Below, piece after piece: positions 48,966 through 61,128 of a stretch of DNA of 64,000 nt. A program made the position numbers and the translations under genes. How positions within the stretch are numbered: the stretch's first letter is position 1; each line of letters starts with the position of its first letter. The notes below the pieces were generated by a model. The model did not search any database, had not been told where the DNA came from, and was given only the letters and a program-made list of their open reading frames with translations. The stretch comes from Clusia tigrina (Eukaryota > Arthropoda > Insecta > Diptera > Clusiidae), in NCBI GenBank assembly GCA_920105625.2, contig OV050030.1:428202240-428266239 (forward strand). The letters run 5' to 3'.

Positions 48966-51442
48966 CCTGCTCTGTCTTTCTTCCCAAGCTTTTGCGTACT
49001 GGTTTCAAACTTCTTCATGTTGTTGAACACACGAGTCTTTGTGACTTTGAGAGACTGAATTGAGGCTTTGATTTATCTTTGACTCTGAGACAGCCGAGAA
49101 ACATTGGATGCACTGTGCTCAGAACTTGTTCAAGCCATGCGGAGAAGCAAGGCGCTTACTAGGAGAAACAATGTCCCCATATTATTTCCAATGCGCCTAA
49201 ACAGCTGCCACAATATTAAATGAATGAATTGATTACTTGATGGAAGAGAATGAAAAGCCAGGCCAAATAATTCTTGTACTCTTTAATGGAAGCTAAGGCC
49301 CCTTAACCTGCCTGTGGAGTTATTGATGATGAATTACTTCAAATTCAATTAATTTCCTTCAAATAGTATCAAACTACTTCCAAACCGCATCAAATCAATC
49401 GAGCGCCTAAAAATATGTTCATCCTTTGAAAGTATTTTTGGGGTAAGAGAAAAAAGATTTAATGCCAATAAACAAGTTCATTGAGGGACTCTTATTTGTT
49501 AATGAACCATTTCAAGCAGGACTATGACTCACACTCACACACACACTCAACCGCTACACGGTACTCCTACGCGGCAGGCCCCTCCTCAGCCGCGAACTGC
49601 ATGCAATTACAGACAATTTGCGCAAAATGAAATTTTCATTCATTCTTTTTCCGAGTATTTCCACATTTTTTGTGCAATTTCCCGTGCTCTTTTTGGACAA
49701 TTTGAGCAACAAACAAAAAATTTCATTATGTTTCATTTTGTAAGCGGTTTATAAGCGGGCTACACATGAAAGCGCCTGCAAATATGCAACAAAAAAGCGC
49801 ACAAATTCCAGACAAAGTTTTAATTCCTGCGCAGCCAAAGAAACACAGAAAAAAAAACGAACACAACACTCAACCACACACATGTGCACATATGGTATGC
49901 ATGAACACGGGCGTGTGTGCTTTTAGGCGCAAACGCTTATTGCATTTAGCCGTACGTGGAATAGCGACCTCTGCACGGAACTGCCAAAAAAAAATAGGAC
50001 CAAAAAAAGGAACAGCAACGCCGAAATGCAAAAGTCAAATAAAAATTGCACTCGCCACAAAATTGCTCGCCTAAAACGCTGCCACAAAAAATCACACACT
50101 CACTCAGGCATGCAGCAAGTCGCGTTAGTCTATTTTGAAGAGTTTTAAGAGTGTTCATTTTCGCCGGCGGCCCCGCCCACTCCAGCCCCGCAATTGAGGA
50201 AGCAGCAGGGCAAAAAATGAAATAATAATAAAAATGTAACAAATTTCATTCATTTTCCTGCAGAGTGATGCACTTTTTTAGATTTTATTTCGTGGGCAAA
50301 TAGGGAAATTTTGCATTCTGCAAGCCCAGCTTCCCGCTGTCATCCGCCGCTCCCGCCCACGTCCGGGCGAAAACAATTGAATGCAATTTTCCACGCTATA
50401 TTAAAAAATTTTTGTTTTATATCAACTTTTATTGTTGCCGTTGTTGTTGTTGTTGTTGCTGCTGTTGTTGTTGCCGGTGTTGTTGCTGTTGATGTAACAC
50501 TTCCTTTACCACCACTCGCCTCATGAACCCCATCGCCACATCAGCATGGCCTCATCGCCACCGACTGCTCCTGCGGTTGTCATTTCGGGCATCGGCACTT
50601 GGTGTGAAGTGGGCGCTTTTCACATTATTCCAGCGGCTTTCTGCGGGGCTCCTCATTTTTTCAGGTTAAAAATATCAACAATGGAAACCATTTTTAATGA
50701 AATTTCTGAACAACTTTCGTAATGAGCCGCCACGGAGGCATGCACCACACCAGAGCAGCGAGCAACGTGGCCACATGTGACGCTCTGCGGTGCGAGTGGG
50801 GGATTGGAGCAGAGGCTGCGGCAGTTGGTAGGAGCCCAATGAAATTTCGAGCTCCTGGCAGGCTGTCCGGGTACATCTATGAGTGTGTGTGTTTGTGGGT
50901 GTGTCCGTGGGTGTGAAGGCTCACAATTCTGTGCTGTTGATGGGCTTCAAATTATATTTTGAATTGCAAAATTTCACTCATAGCGACTCCGTCATTCCGA
51001 CACTTGTGCCAGGCAATTATTTCGTCATTATTGCTGAAATGCGAATTGTTCTCTTTTTGCCTGGTGTCCTTTTTTGTGGATGGGGAAGCAATAAAAGGCT
51101 CGAGTCAAATAAACACACAGGAAACTATTTTAATACCAGAAATAAGGATCGAGCAATTTCGTATTTAGCAAATTTCGAGGCATTAAAGGCAGATCGAATT
51201 GGACTATATAAGCAAGCGCCGTAAGGTTAAAGTAAGGTCGACCACCTGCTTGCAGTCTAGAAACCCTTCAAATCTCTCCTACTAATCTCTGTGCTGTGGT
51301 CTTAGCCATAGAGTAGTATGGTCTTATGGTCTATGGTCTTAGCAGTGAACCATCGGAGTGCTCTTCAAAATCTCTCACAAAGCTTAAAACTATTCTTAAT
51401 CCACTCTGAGCAAATGCTCTCTACAGAGCAATCTCACTACAA

Positions 51443-51444
<2 letters not shown>
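48966..51444. other. Intergenic DNA, no gene seen
   Basis: Repeat-like to about 49510, then unique-looking DNA with a TTG/CTG patch at 50432-50480 and GT-rich words near 50880-50910. No gene was found. Confidence 0.4.

Positions 51445-51481
<37 letters not shown>
51445..51481. repeat. (CT)n microsatellite
   Basis: An uninterrupted CT run of about 37 bp. Confidence 0.95.
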
Positions 51482-51484
<3 letters not shown>

Positions 51485-51565
51485 CTTATTTTTACTCTCT
51501 TCTTTGCTAGCATGGAGATGGAAGTTGTATTCACCAGAGAAATAAAGCAGACGGACATTGCACAC

Positions 51566-51628
51566 GAATCCACTGAAAATCGTGGTGAATCCACTCAGAA
51601 TCGTGTTGAATCCACTCAAAATCGTGGT
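51566..51628. repeat. 21-bp tandem repeat, three units
   Basis: The unit GAATCCACTCAAAATCGTGGT repeats three times in exact register with four differences. Because 21 is a multiple of three, it reads as a heptad ESTQNRG-type repeat within a short plus-strand frame (51512-51724) that otherwise has no recognisable content. Confidence 0.9.
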
Positions 51629-53001
51629 GTGTCTTTCCTTTCTCTGTGTTCTATGGTATTCACTTCCACCGGCCGCTCAGTGACCAAATCTCTGCCTCTG
51701 TTAAATGGTCTCTACCGAAAGTGATCACTCTGATCTCGTCTATTTCATACTCATCCACCATTAGGTGAGACCTTTGGATGGCCACTCTTTGAAGCTTTAC
51801 GGGTATTTCGGAATTTCGAATTAGCATCCGCTTCTTCCTCTAAATCCGATTCCTCATAATAAAGTAAAAGAATGGTCCTTACCCTCGACACTAACGAATC
51901 AGCTCTGTATATAATAATTAATTCCTATGGTTCCGCAACGGAGCAAAGGATATGCAGTGCCTTAATGAATTATGTTTTATAGAGAAGGTTATAGCAACCT
52001 TAAAACTTCTAAAAAGAAGATTTTACTGGGCAAAACCAAGCAATATTGGAGACCACGTAGTAAAGTGACGCAACGTATTCAAGTACTCTTGAACTACCTC
52101 AACTGTATAGAAGTGGGGTGGGCCGGAGAGCCGCCGAAGAAGATGGTCTCCAAGCACTCAGACATTGCTCAGGATGCCCATTGTACTGTACCTCAACTAC
52201 ATAGTAGTGTAGTCACACATTTTGACCAATTTGACCATGATCAGATTTACCATGATCTCCCAGAGAGACAATTTGTCCAACTTCTCCAATAGATACAAAC
52301 CGAAAACAATTTCCTTAAACGCATACGGTGCACATGAACATCCTTCGAAGAGAAACTACCTCTGATAACATACTAAACAAACAACAATTGACACGGAGAT
52401 TCGGGTTTCCCAAGCTCACAGTGTCACTCAACGGTTGGGTCTCTCTGGTACCGAGTAGGAAACAGCTTCACAACCCATCCACGAATGTAGAGAGCAGGGG
52501 AGTTGGTGAAGAAAAATGTTCAAGGTCTCCGGACATCTTTAGTACCACATCTTCGGTCTTCTCTCCTCCTGCCGAAGTTATCATAATGACGCATGATGTT
52601 CTTCTTCCATTTCTTTGGTTTAGGCGGGTCTCTGAAAGTACCTTTTGTGTATTTTTGACCACACCCAATTGCTCAGATGATTTTCTAATGGAGTCCTTCG
52701 ACCACATTGGTTTTATTGTATTAGGGTGGAGTAAGACGGAGGTGGTGGATTTGTTGGAGGTGGTGGAAGTGGTGGATTTGGAGGATTTGGTGGAGGTGGT
52801 AGTAGTGGTTTAAACATCATCATCATTTTTGTCCATTTCCACATCTCATTGAATTCTCTGCCATACTCATGGCTTCGGAAACTTATCAATCAGAGCGCAA
52901 GAGCCTCATCTGCGTGCAGTTCTTAATACAATTTATTTTAAAATCCACTTACAACGTTTGCCCTTTCTTGCGCAGCAGCTGTCAGCAACACGCTGCCACT
53001 T

Positions 53002-53037
<36 letters not shown>

Positions 53038-54555
53038 CAACAACAACACAGCATCAGAACAACAACAACGGATGACAATGATGATGACGACGATGATGAA
53101 GTTTTTAGAAACTTTTTGCCAGCAGATCCTTGCGCTGACAACAATGAAAATTGCGCAAGTAATTACCCCAAATAAGGACATGCTAAATGTGGTTAAATAT
53201 TAAAACGCCCCCCGCTGGCGGCCGCTAAGCGAGATTTCGCATTTAATGAGAATCCAAATGAAATAAAATGACATGAAAGTTTGGAGCAGATTCGCAAGTG
53301 TGGCCGGGGACTGGGACCGAGCCTGAGGCTGAAGCTGAAACTGAGCCTGAGCAGCGGCAGTTGACATGCTTTGTCGTTGCTGGTTGTTGTTGTTGTAGTT
53401 GTTGCCTGCAGCAAAGGATATTATTAAGCATGATTCTCGTATTACATTACATTAAAATAATGCAAATGCAAACAAAGCCGCAAGAAATGTGGAAAAATTA
53501 GCGAACGCTTCAGTTGCAGATGCTCGGAGCGGCGAGAATTGCTGGCAACCCGCTACGAATTTTTAATTGCGCTCATTTTGCAAATGTATTAAATTTCATT
53601 ATTTCCATGGGCATGTGTATAAGGATGCATGTGTGTGTGTGTGTGCTGTTGCAAGTGCTTCGTGGGTGCTTTGTTTGACTGCCATCGAAAGGTCAAAGCA
53701 AGAGTCGCAGCAACACGCGGAAATGCATTAAATTTGTACTTGTTCGCAGGCAGGCATTCAGGCAGGAAGGTGCCCTAAGTTACCCCTCCCCCTGCGTTCT
53801 CTCCACTGTTAATAAGTACTGAAGTGGGCGCGGTGCATTAGCGTCAATACTCGTAAATCCGTTTTCCATTTGCCACATTTGCCACTTAGCCAAGTGCGGG
53901 CTGAGCAGCGCGGCACGAGTGGCAAAATGATTTCTGGAAAAATGTGAATTAAAATACGAAATAAATGGAAAAAAACAATAAAAATAAAATATTGCAAAGC
54001 ACATTAACACGACTCAGGTAATCGTCAAATACTCTAGCGGAGAGAGCTCAACTCAGCATCTCACCTCGTCGCTAATCGCAAGGACAGCCGCAGAAAACGA
54101 CCGAGGGGAACCACCTGCAGCCCTGTCCTCGGGGTGTGGCTGATACTTGGAAGCTACGAATTCTCAATATCCCTGAGGCTGCCAACGACACCTTACTCTA
54201 TGTTGGAGAGGACCTGAGACAATCTCGGTGAAAAGTGGGGAATAGTACACAGGCCAAGATGCAGAAGGCAGATCAAAGCTCGTAGAGGGAAAATTCTGCT
54301 GCGGCTTGCAAGAAAACGATTGAGGCGTCAAGGACTGAATAGTAAAAATCTGTGATATATCGAAAGGTCCTTCCACCCTACTCAATTGGTTTTAATACAA
54401 TTGCAGGGTAGCACGGCGCTACGGACCTCCGGTAAAAACGGAGGAGAAAGTTAAGAGCTACTTTTGTCCCTTAGGATGTTAGATTCAAGGATGTTCTACT
54501 TGTCACAGGACAGAAGTGACAGTTGCTGAGAACAAAATTTGCTCTGGTGCTTCGT
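51629..54555. other. Intergenic DNA with simple repeats
   Basis: Holds a (GGTGGA)-type stretch at about 52739-52810 and an (ACA)n run at 53002-53055. Unique-looking DNA runs to 54000 and a short unassigned block follows. A plus frame at 52328-52813 ends in a Val/Glu run made by the GGTGGA repeat. No gene is supported. Confidence 0.4.
53002..53055. repeat. (ACA)n trinucleotide repeat
   Basis: About 17 ACA/CAA units with one interruption, producing Gln, Asn or Thr runs in overlapping frames. Confidence 0.92.
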
Positions 54556-55265
54556 TATACTCTCTCTCTCTCTCTTTCTCTCCCTCTCTCTATCTCTTTC
54601 TGTCCCTCCCTCTATTGATCTCTTTCTCTCCCTCTATCTCTCTCTCCCTCTCTCTCTCTATCTCCCTCTCTCTCCCTCTCTCTCCCTCTCTCTCTCCCTC
54701 TCTCTCCCTCTCTGTATCTCTTTCTGTCCCTCCCTCTATTTATCTCTTTCTCTCCCTCTATCTCTCTCTCCCTCTCTCTCTCTATCTCCCTCCCTCTATT
54801 TATCTCTTTCTCTCCCTCTATCTCTTTCTCCCTCTCTCTATCTCCCTCTCTCTCCCTCTCTCTCACCCTCTCTCTCTCCCTCTCTCTCTCTCCCTCTCTC
54901 TCTCCCTCTTTCTCTCCCTCTCTCTACCTTTTTCTCTCCCTCCCTCTATCTCTCTCCCTCTCTCTATCTCTCTCCCTCTCTCTATCTCTTTCTGTCCCTC
55001 CCTCTATTTATCTCTTTCTCTCCTTCTATCTCTCTCTCCCTCTCTCTCTATCTCCCTCCCTCTATTTATCTCTTTCTCTCCCTCTATCTCTTTCTCCCTC
55101 TCTCTCTCCCTCTCTCTACCTTTTTCTCTCCCTCTCTCTATCTCTTTCTCTCCCTCCCTCTCCCTCCCTCTCTCTCTCCCTCTTTCTCTCCCTTCCTCTC
55201 TCTATCTCTTTCTCTACCTCCCTCTCTCTCCCTCTTTCTCTCTCTCTATCTCTTTCTCTCCCTCC
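54556..55265. repeat. Long pyrimidine tract of CT/CCCT units with higher-order repeats
   Basis: About 710 bp are almost purely C and T, built from TCTCTCCC and related words with rare A or G. An internal module of about 80 bp (CTCTTTCTGTCCCTCCCTC followed by a T-A-T-T-T-A-T variant) recurs near 54595, 54717 and 54985. The tract opens frames of more than 240 codons in two plus frames, but these are Ser/Leu/Pro low complexity and not genes. Confidence 0.97.
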
Positions 55266-55958
55266 TCCCATTGCTCTCTTAAATCAATTTTTCAGGGAAG
55301 CAAACTCACCAGCATCACTTGTCCCCGTTTGTCCTCGTAATAAACCGGTTTCACTCGCATCATGATACCAGTTTATATACACACAAATAGTGATGAAAGA
55401 TCATATTGAAAATACATGTCTAAACATGAATTATGCATCCATAATACTAGCGAATGACCCGAGAATTTCTGCTGTTGCTGAATCGTTCTCACTAAAGCCA
55501 CCAGCTATTAGTCATCCATCATGTTGTCCCTTTATTTCACACTGTACATCGTTAATTTGGCTGATCATCATCATCTTTCTATGATACAAGAATTAGCACT
55601 GATCCTGTACTTTTCGAGCTAATTTACTTAATTCCGAAAAGTTGTACATCGAGTTGGAGTGATTCTTAAAGCCAGAAGCACCTCTAATATACGAAGTAGT
55701 TCAATTGCGAATTGGCTGCTGCAATGCTGGGTGGGACTTCGTTTCACATTGGAACACAAGAAATTTCTGGTATAAAATAGGGCGTTGCAACCTCGGAGTA
55801 AGATGCCGGTAAATGTCTGTAAGGAGGATTCTCTGCACACAGCTAAGTACATTTTTGTTCTACTTTGTCCATTCCACAATCCGATATATTAGCAAGGAGT
55901 CCTTTTCACAAAACCCTCAGCTGGACCCAATTCAGCAATATAAAAGGGCATGGTCTGA
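55266..55958. other. Unassigned block
   Basis: No gene or clear repeat was recognised. It leads into the 99-bp repeat. Confidence 0.35.
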
Positions 55959-56235
55959 ACACTCCTTATTTGAATAGACATATTTGCTTTCAATTGATTC
56001 CAAATTTCTGAACGAGTAGGTTTGGGTGTGTCAAGAAAGAAGGACCTCTGAGAAGGAACACTCTTTATTAGAATAGGCATCTTTCCTCTCAATTGATTCC
56101 AAATTTCTGAACGAGTAGGATTGGGTGTGTCAAGAAGGAAGGACCTCTGAGAAGGAACACTCTTTATTAGCATAGGCATCTTTACTTTCGATTGATTACA
56201 AATTTCTGAATGAGTACAATTGAGTGTGACAAGGA
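55959..56235 (-). repeat. 99-bp tandem repeat open as a minus-strand reading frame
   Basis: Two full units (56179-56081 and 56080-55982) are about 90% identical, with a degenerate partial unit on each side. On the minus strand each unit reads 33 residues, starting M-P-(M/I)-L-I-K-S-V-P-S-Q-R-S-F and ending R-S-E-I-W-N-Q-L. The frame stays open through the degenerate units and beyond, from about 56280 to 55889. The length is a multiple of three. I recognise no protein family, and neither neighbouring exons nor a promoter are visible. Confidence 0.85.
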
Positions 56236-58798
56236 CGCAGAGCCCGGACGACTCGAATTTTCAAGTATTTTAGTCGGGATTGGGGCCTAATGAGGGAAGC
56301 TTACTGACAAGTAATAAATGAAGAGTTGTTAGGGAAAGATCTTAAATACAAAGTTATAAACAGCACGTCATAAACAACAAGTCATAAATGATGTACGGTA
56401 ATGAGATTGGAACAAGACCGACACACGAATAAACTCGAAGGCAGCTGACATGAATTAAAAGGAGGTTCTTAGAAGCTGAAATGATGCCGATGAGAGTGTT
56501 GTCGATTTTTGAAATGTTGTTAACCGCGTAGTACATAAAAATTGTTATGATTCTTTCAGTAAATTGTTTAATTACACTTCTTTAGAAAACAACATCAAAC
56601 AGGAGTTATGGAAATACTTGGGACAAGCCAGAGATCGAACTATTTTAAGTAATAGGAGGGAAATAATCATAATTTTGGATGTACGAAGTTTATAATTGCA
56701 GACAATCCAACAACTTTGATGAGGATCTTTCAGGCAATGATCAATTCATTAACTATAGAAAGCACCTTGGCAATTTGTGGATTATGCCCATGAATTGTAC
56801 ACTAAAATCAATTAATTCCGGAGTATGAACATGATTCATTGATTTTAAGATCAACAGTTTTTGTGAGTACTCTGCACTTGGCGGACTCCTTTCAGCCTCA
56901 CTCACTGTATCCCGCTTGCCTTGCCCCCTACACTGACTTCTATCTTAAAGGATTGAGTAGCAACCGAAGCTGCAGCGGCGCAGGGTGAATACCGCCTCAA
57001 CGATGAAACACAGAACCAAGTCAAGCCAAAGCATGTCGTGCAATTTTCCTCAGTTCCTTGGTAGGATATTAAAATTCCTTCACTGCTTGCATTTGACTCC
57101 CTCGTTTTCTTGCGAGCTCTGCGGGGCGAAGAGGGGCAAAACTTGTGCGCAGCCAATGCACTCATAATAATGCAACAATGGCGCCGTAATGGACTTTGCT
57201 GTGGCGTAATGGAATTCAATAAGGACGATTAGGTGGTTGCCTGCTACTTGCTGGTGCACACAAAGCACCCATGCACCCAGGCAAACAGCATCAGGGCGCA
57301 CAATACGGGCATAGTTAATGCATTAAGTCAACTCTCGCAAGGAGTACTCGACAGGACGCAGTGAAGAGCCTGCGGCAGCACAGAAGCAACAATTTCGGAG
57401 CAGTGAACTCACGAACCATCGAAGGAAGAGATTAACTTACGAGCACATTTTAAAGCTCACAGCACATACACACTCAGCCAGGACTCTGGCATCCTTTTCG
57501 CCAAAAAACGAATACGTATTTTCAAATATTGAGCGACTCTCTGCCGTCTTCCTTTCGCGCTGCTGCTTTGCGCAAATATTTGCGAATTGCAATCGAGGAA
57601 ATTTTAATAAAAATTTCCACTTGTCAGCTAAACAAATCCCGCCTCCATCGCCTCAGCCGCATCCACGGCTCCCGAGCAGCAATTCGTCGAAAGGCAAATA
57701 ATCAATTTCCAATAAAAGTGAATGTTTTCCAAATTAATTCCATACGAAGTCATCGTCATTTCGTCCTTTTGCCATTTCCCGCTCGTTGCGCATTTTTCCT
57801 CTTCAATTCATTTGATTACAAAGTAATTCAGTGGCAAAACAGCACGGAGAGAACCATCAAAAAATCACAAACCAAAACAAAGAAGCAACAAAAGCGAAGC
57901 AGCAGAAGCAGAGGCAGTGGCAGCAGGCGGCAGCGCAGTCCTTGCGGCAGCGAGTCCTGTCTCTGGCGCATACTAATCGAGCCAAATCCAAAAAATCAAC
58001 AAACAAATGAAAAGAAAATTCAATAAAAGGAGCCGAGTCGGGCCAAGTTGGGCCAAGGCGGCCGGGATCCCAGCAAGTGCGGCAGAAAAGAGTCAACAGC
58101 GAATGCGAAAAACTTGCCAAAACTAATTACATCACTCAGCGCTGCGGAGGGGGCGTGGCGGTGCGCACACACCCGCGCCGCTTTCTTTTATTTGTGCGCA
58201 TTTTTGCGGGGAGTGAAGTTAATTGCGAATTCAGTGCGAGTATTTCAATAAAAAAGCTTCACACTCCCACTGCCACCCCCAGCCACCAAGCAAGCAAGCT
58301 CCCCCACCACCCTCACCCACAAATCAAGCGTGTTTGGCTGCCTTTTGCCACTGTGTCAACATTTAACTCGAAACTCGAATAAAATTAATTATTTTGTCAG
58401 TCAAATGTCGTCGCTGCGCTTCCCGGCATTGGAGGATTATATTTTCCGCCCCTGCTCCTCACTCCGCCACTCGCTGCAGTGGTTCATTTTTTGTGTGCTG
58501 GCAGAGCGTTAGCAACCCCGCCGCTGCAAGTGGCTTAAAAAGGTGGCATTATCACCCACAAGGTCACCTGCCAGCCCCTTGCCGGGCTCGCTGTGTCAAC
58601 ACAGACGCGCTCGCCTGTCGTCCATGCAGCCCATCCGTCCCACCCTGCCCGGCCCAGCACCAGCGCCGGTTGCCTGGGGTTAAGTTATTTTTCGCAATTT
58701 GAGCGGCGGCATTTGTCGTGGCAACAAGAAAGCGAGCGAAGAAGCGGTTGGAAGAGGGCACAAGTCGCAATTTCAGTCAATTTTGGCTCGGATTTCTC

Positions 58799-58833
<35 letters not shown>

Positions 58834-59946
58834 ATTGGCTTTTTTCAGTTTACCATTGAATAGCGGGAAGCGGCAGCGTGTTCTCGTTCAAATGGAAAGC
58901 CAAAACAAGCAACACGGTCTGCTGAGCTTTAGAGCACTCAAACAGGGCGGTTGCACTGCCCCAGCCATCCATCGTCGCCGTACTAGCAAAGCATCTCTTC
59001 TCATTGGATTGGGTTCTTTTGAAAAAACCAAAGACTCCTCTCTGCTAATGTCCTTTAACAATTGCACCGAATCGTAACTGACCCGCCTTCAGTGTCAGCA
59101 CCCTGTATTTTCCTGGTGTTCCATAACAAAATCGAAAGGAAAAAAAATTTCATATCTAAATATTAAAAAATCCTTTTATCCTTGCTATGTCGCCGTATGC
59201 CTTACGTGCGACAAGTGCTCTGTGGTTGTTATAAATTAAGGCGATCAATGTCCTGCACTCAGGAAGTAGAATTCCAATCCAACAAACCGGAAGAGCTCAT
59301 AAAAACCAGGAATTATGTTTTATTACACGTATTTCAAAGGAAGACTCCAACGAGATGGCCACCGGTTAAGAGTGAGTTGCATTACAGGCAGGATTGATGC
59401 CGGAGTTGGAGCTCGTTGAGCTCAGATTCTCATAATAATTAGACATTTCCAGCCATCCTGAAATGAGACTAGTCGCAGAAGTGTCGAAATTTTTGGATGG
59501 CTTTGAGAGGATCGAAAGATCAATGATAAAGCTCATAACAATATTGATAAAGATCGATCGAAACCTTTCTGAGCAAGAAGTAAACCAAAAATCGATGATT
59601 TCCTCAAAGCTGTTAATACGTATTCATAGAGATCCATAAACACCTTAGCAGCAACCCTTGGATACAGTTCCTGCATTTAACCTCTTTCTCTCTATGGAAA
59701 TTATTGGTATGAACTGCGTCAGATTTAACCTGTACTTGTCTAGAACAACTTGTACTCTTCTCGACAAATTCAACTTGCTACCACCAACCACGGGGAACAT
59801 TTTTCCAGAACCTAACTAATCCAGTTAAAACCAAATGTGCGAAAGGAGTCCTCTGAAATCTCATCAGAATCATCTTGATTTAGAACCTAATTTTGAGATC
59901 AGCGTTACTTACCCACTTGTGGTATCACAATAACCCTCTGTGGGAC
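56236..59946. other. Intergenic DNA, no gene supported
   Basis: Repeat-like to about 56880, then unique-looking fly DNA to 59080 with a (TTG)n run at 58799-58833, then repeat-like again. A plus frame at 57529-58026 (165 codons) is Ser/Arg/Lys-rich with no domain and is probably fortuitous. Confidence 0.4.
58799..58833. repeat. (TTG)n trinucleotide repeat
   Basis: About 11 uninterrupted TTG units. Confidence 0.95.
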
Positions 59947-60016
59947 AGCCTCCTAGTCTAAGCCTCCTAGTCTAAGCCTCCTAGTCTAAGCCTCCTAGTC
60001 TAAGCCTCCTAGTCTA
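59947..60016. repeat. 14-bp minisatellite, five perfect units
   Basis: AGCCTCCTAGTCTA is repeated five times without a mismatch in 14-bp register. Perfect identity suggests recent expansion. Confidence 0.97.
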
Positions 60017-60866
60017 ACCCTGCTAATAACCCAACATAAACCAAATTCTTTCAAATTTGTATGACAACTTCTTTCCAGAGACCCCTTTGAATTGGGTTCT
60101 CCATAAGCAAAAGTGACACAGTGAAAAGTTTTCCTGGCACTCACTCATCTCTTTCTTTCAAAATGCCTACTTAGTCTTATAATTCAACATCACATTTCTA
60201 TAATACGATAATCACCCATCATATCTCATTTTGTATTCTGACATTTTCCTGTAAGTTTCTGATCCTCGGCACTTCTTCTTGTCTATTGTCCACAATTCTG
60301 CATATCCCACCTCATGTTGTCCATCTCTCTCTCCTCTTATTTGTGCTCTTGAATTTATTTCTAACTTTATGGGGAGCTTTTTATATTCTCGTTCCAGTTT
60401 CTTTGCTTCACAATTCGAAACTCTTCTCTCCTGTGGACCAAGATCCTTCTCATTTTTTAACCACTCAACCCCTTTAGTTTCTCCTTACCATTTCTGTTCT
60501 TTCCTGATCCATCTCTTTTTTAGTCTCAGTCTGATCTTTAGTTTCTCCTCCAATTCTTCTTTCAAGTAAACCATGATTATTTCTCTTCATTCTCTTCTAA
60601 CCTTGGTCACTTCCCTGCGCTTTCCTGTTTGAAGTTGTCTATGATTATCCTTTATTTTTTGCTTTAAACTCTTCCTTACCATTTCTGACATCGGAAACTC
60701 GTGAATCATTCTCCTATTCGTCTTGAATTTTTCTTTCCCATTCGTCTTGAATTTTTCTTTTTATCCTTTTAGTTCTGACTTCTTCTGCTCTGTTTCCTCA
60801 AATATCGGTTCAAGTTTCTCACATCCACTTTTCGTCAATAATGTAGCATGTTGCTGCATGCAATTC
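60017..60866. other. Pyrimidine-rich unassigned block
   Basis: Strongly T/C-rich on the plus strand. It includes a 24-bp direct repeat (CGTCTTGAATTTTTCTTT at about 60719 and 60743). No gene was seen. Confidence 0.5.
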
Positions 60867-61128
60867 CCACGTCTTTCTACTCCTGACTTTTCGTTCCCCA
60901 CATTTCTACTCAACTTATCTTTGGTTCCTTAGAGCTCTTTCCTAATTCTCTCCTAATTTTCCATTCCTCACATTTCAGCTCATCTCATGCCTACTTCTTT
61001 AGAGCTCTTTCTACTCCTAATTTTCCATTTCCCACATTTCAGCTCATCTCATGCCTACTTCTTTGGAGATCTTTGTACTCTTCGCTTTTCGTTCCCCAAT
61101 TTCCATATCATATCAACTCTACTTTCTT
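60867..61128. repeat. Degenerate 64-bp tandem repeat, four units
   Basis: The two inner units (60931-61000 and 61001-61064) share AGAGCTCTTTC, CCTAATTTTCCATT and ACATTTCAGCTCATCTCATG and are close to identical apart from a 6-bp length difference. The outer units (60867-60930 and 61065-61128) are more diverged, which is typical of an array that turns over from the centre. Confidence 0.85.

Noticed and set aside
54516..55340. Open frames of 274 and 247 codons on the plus strand
   Set aside because: They are Ser/Leu/Pro runs produced by the CT tract in more than one frame at once and carry no protein information.
57529..58026. 165-codon plus-strand frame
   Set aside because: No domain, no conserved motif and a simple Ser/Arg/Lys composition; it is compatible with chance.
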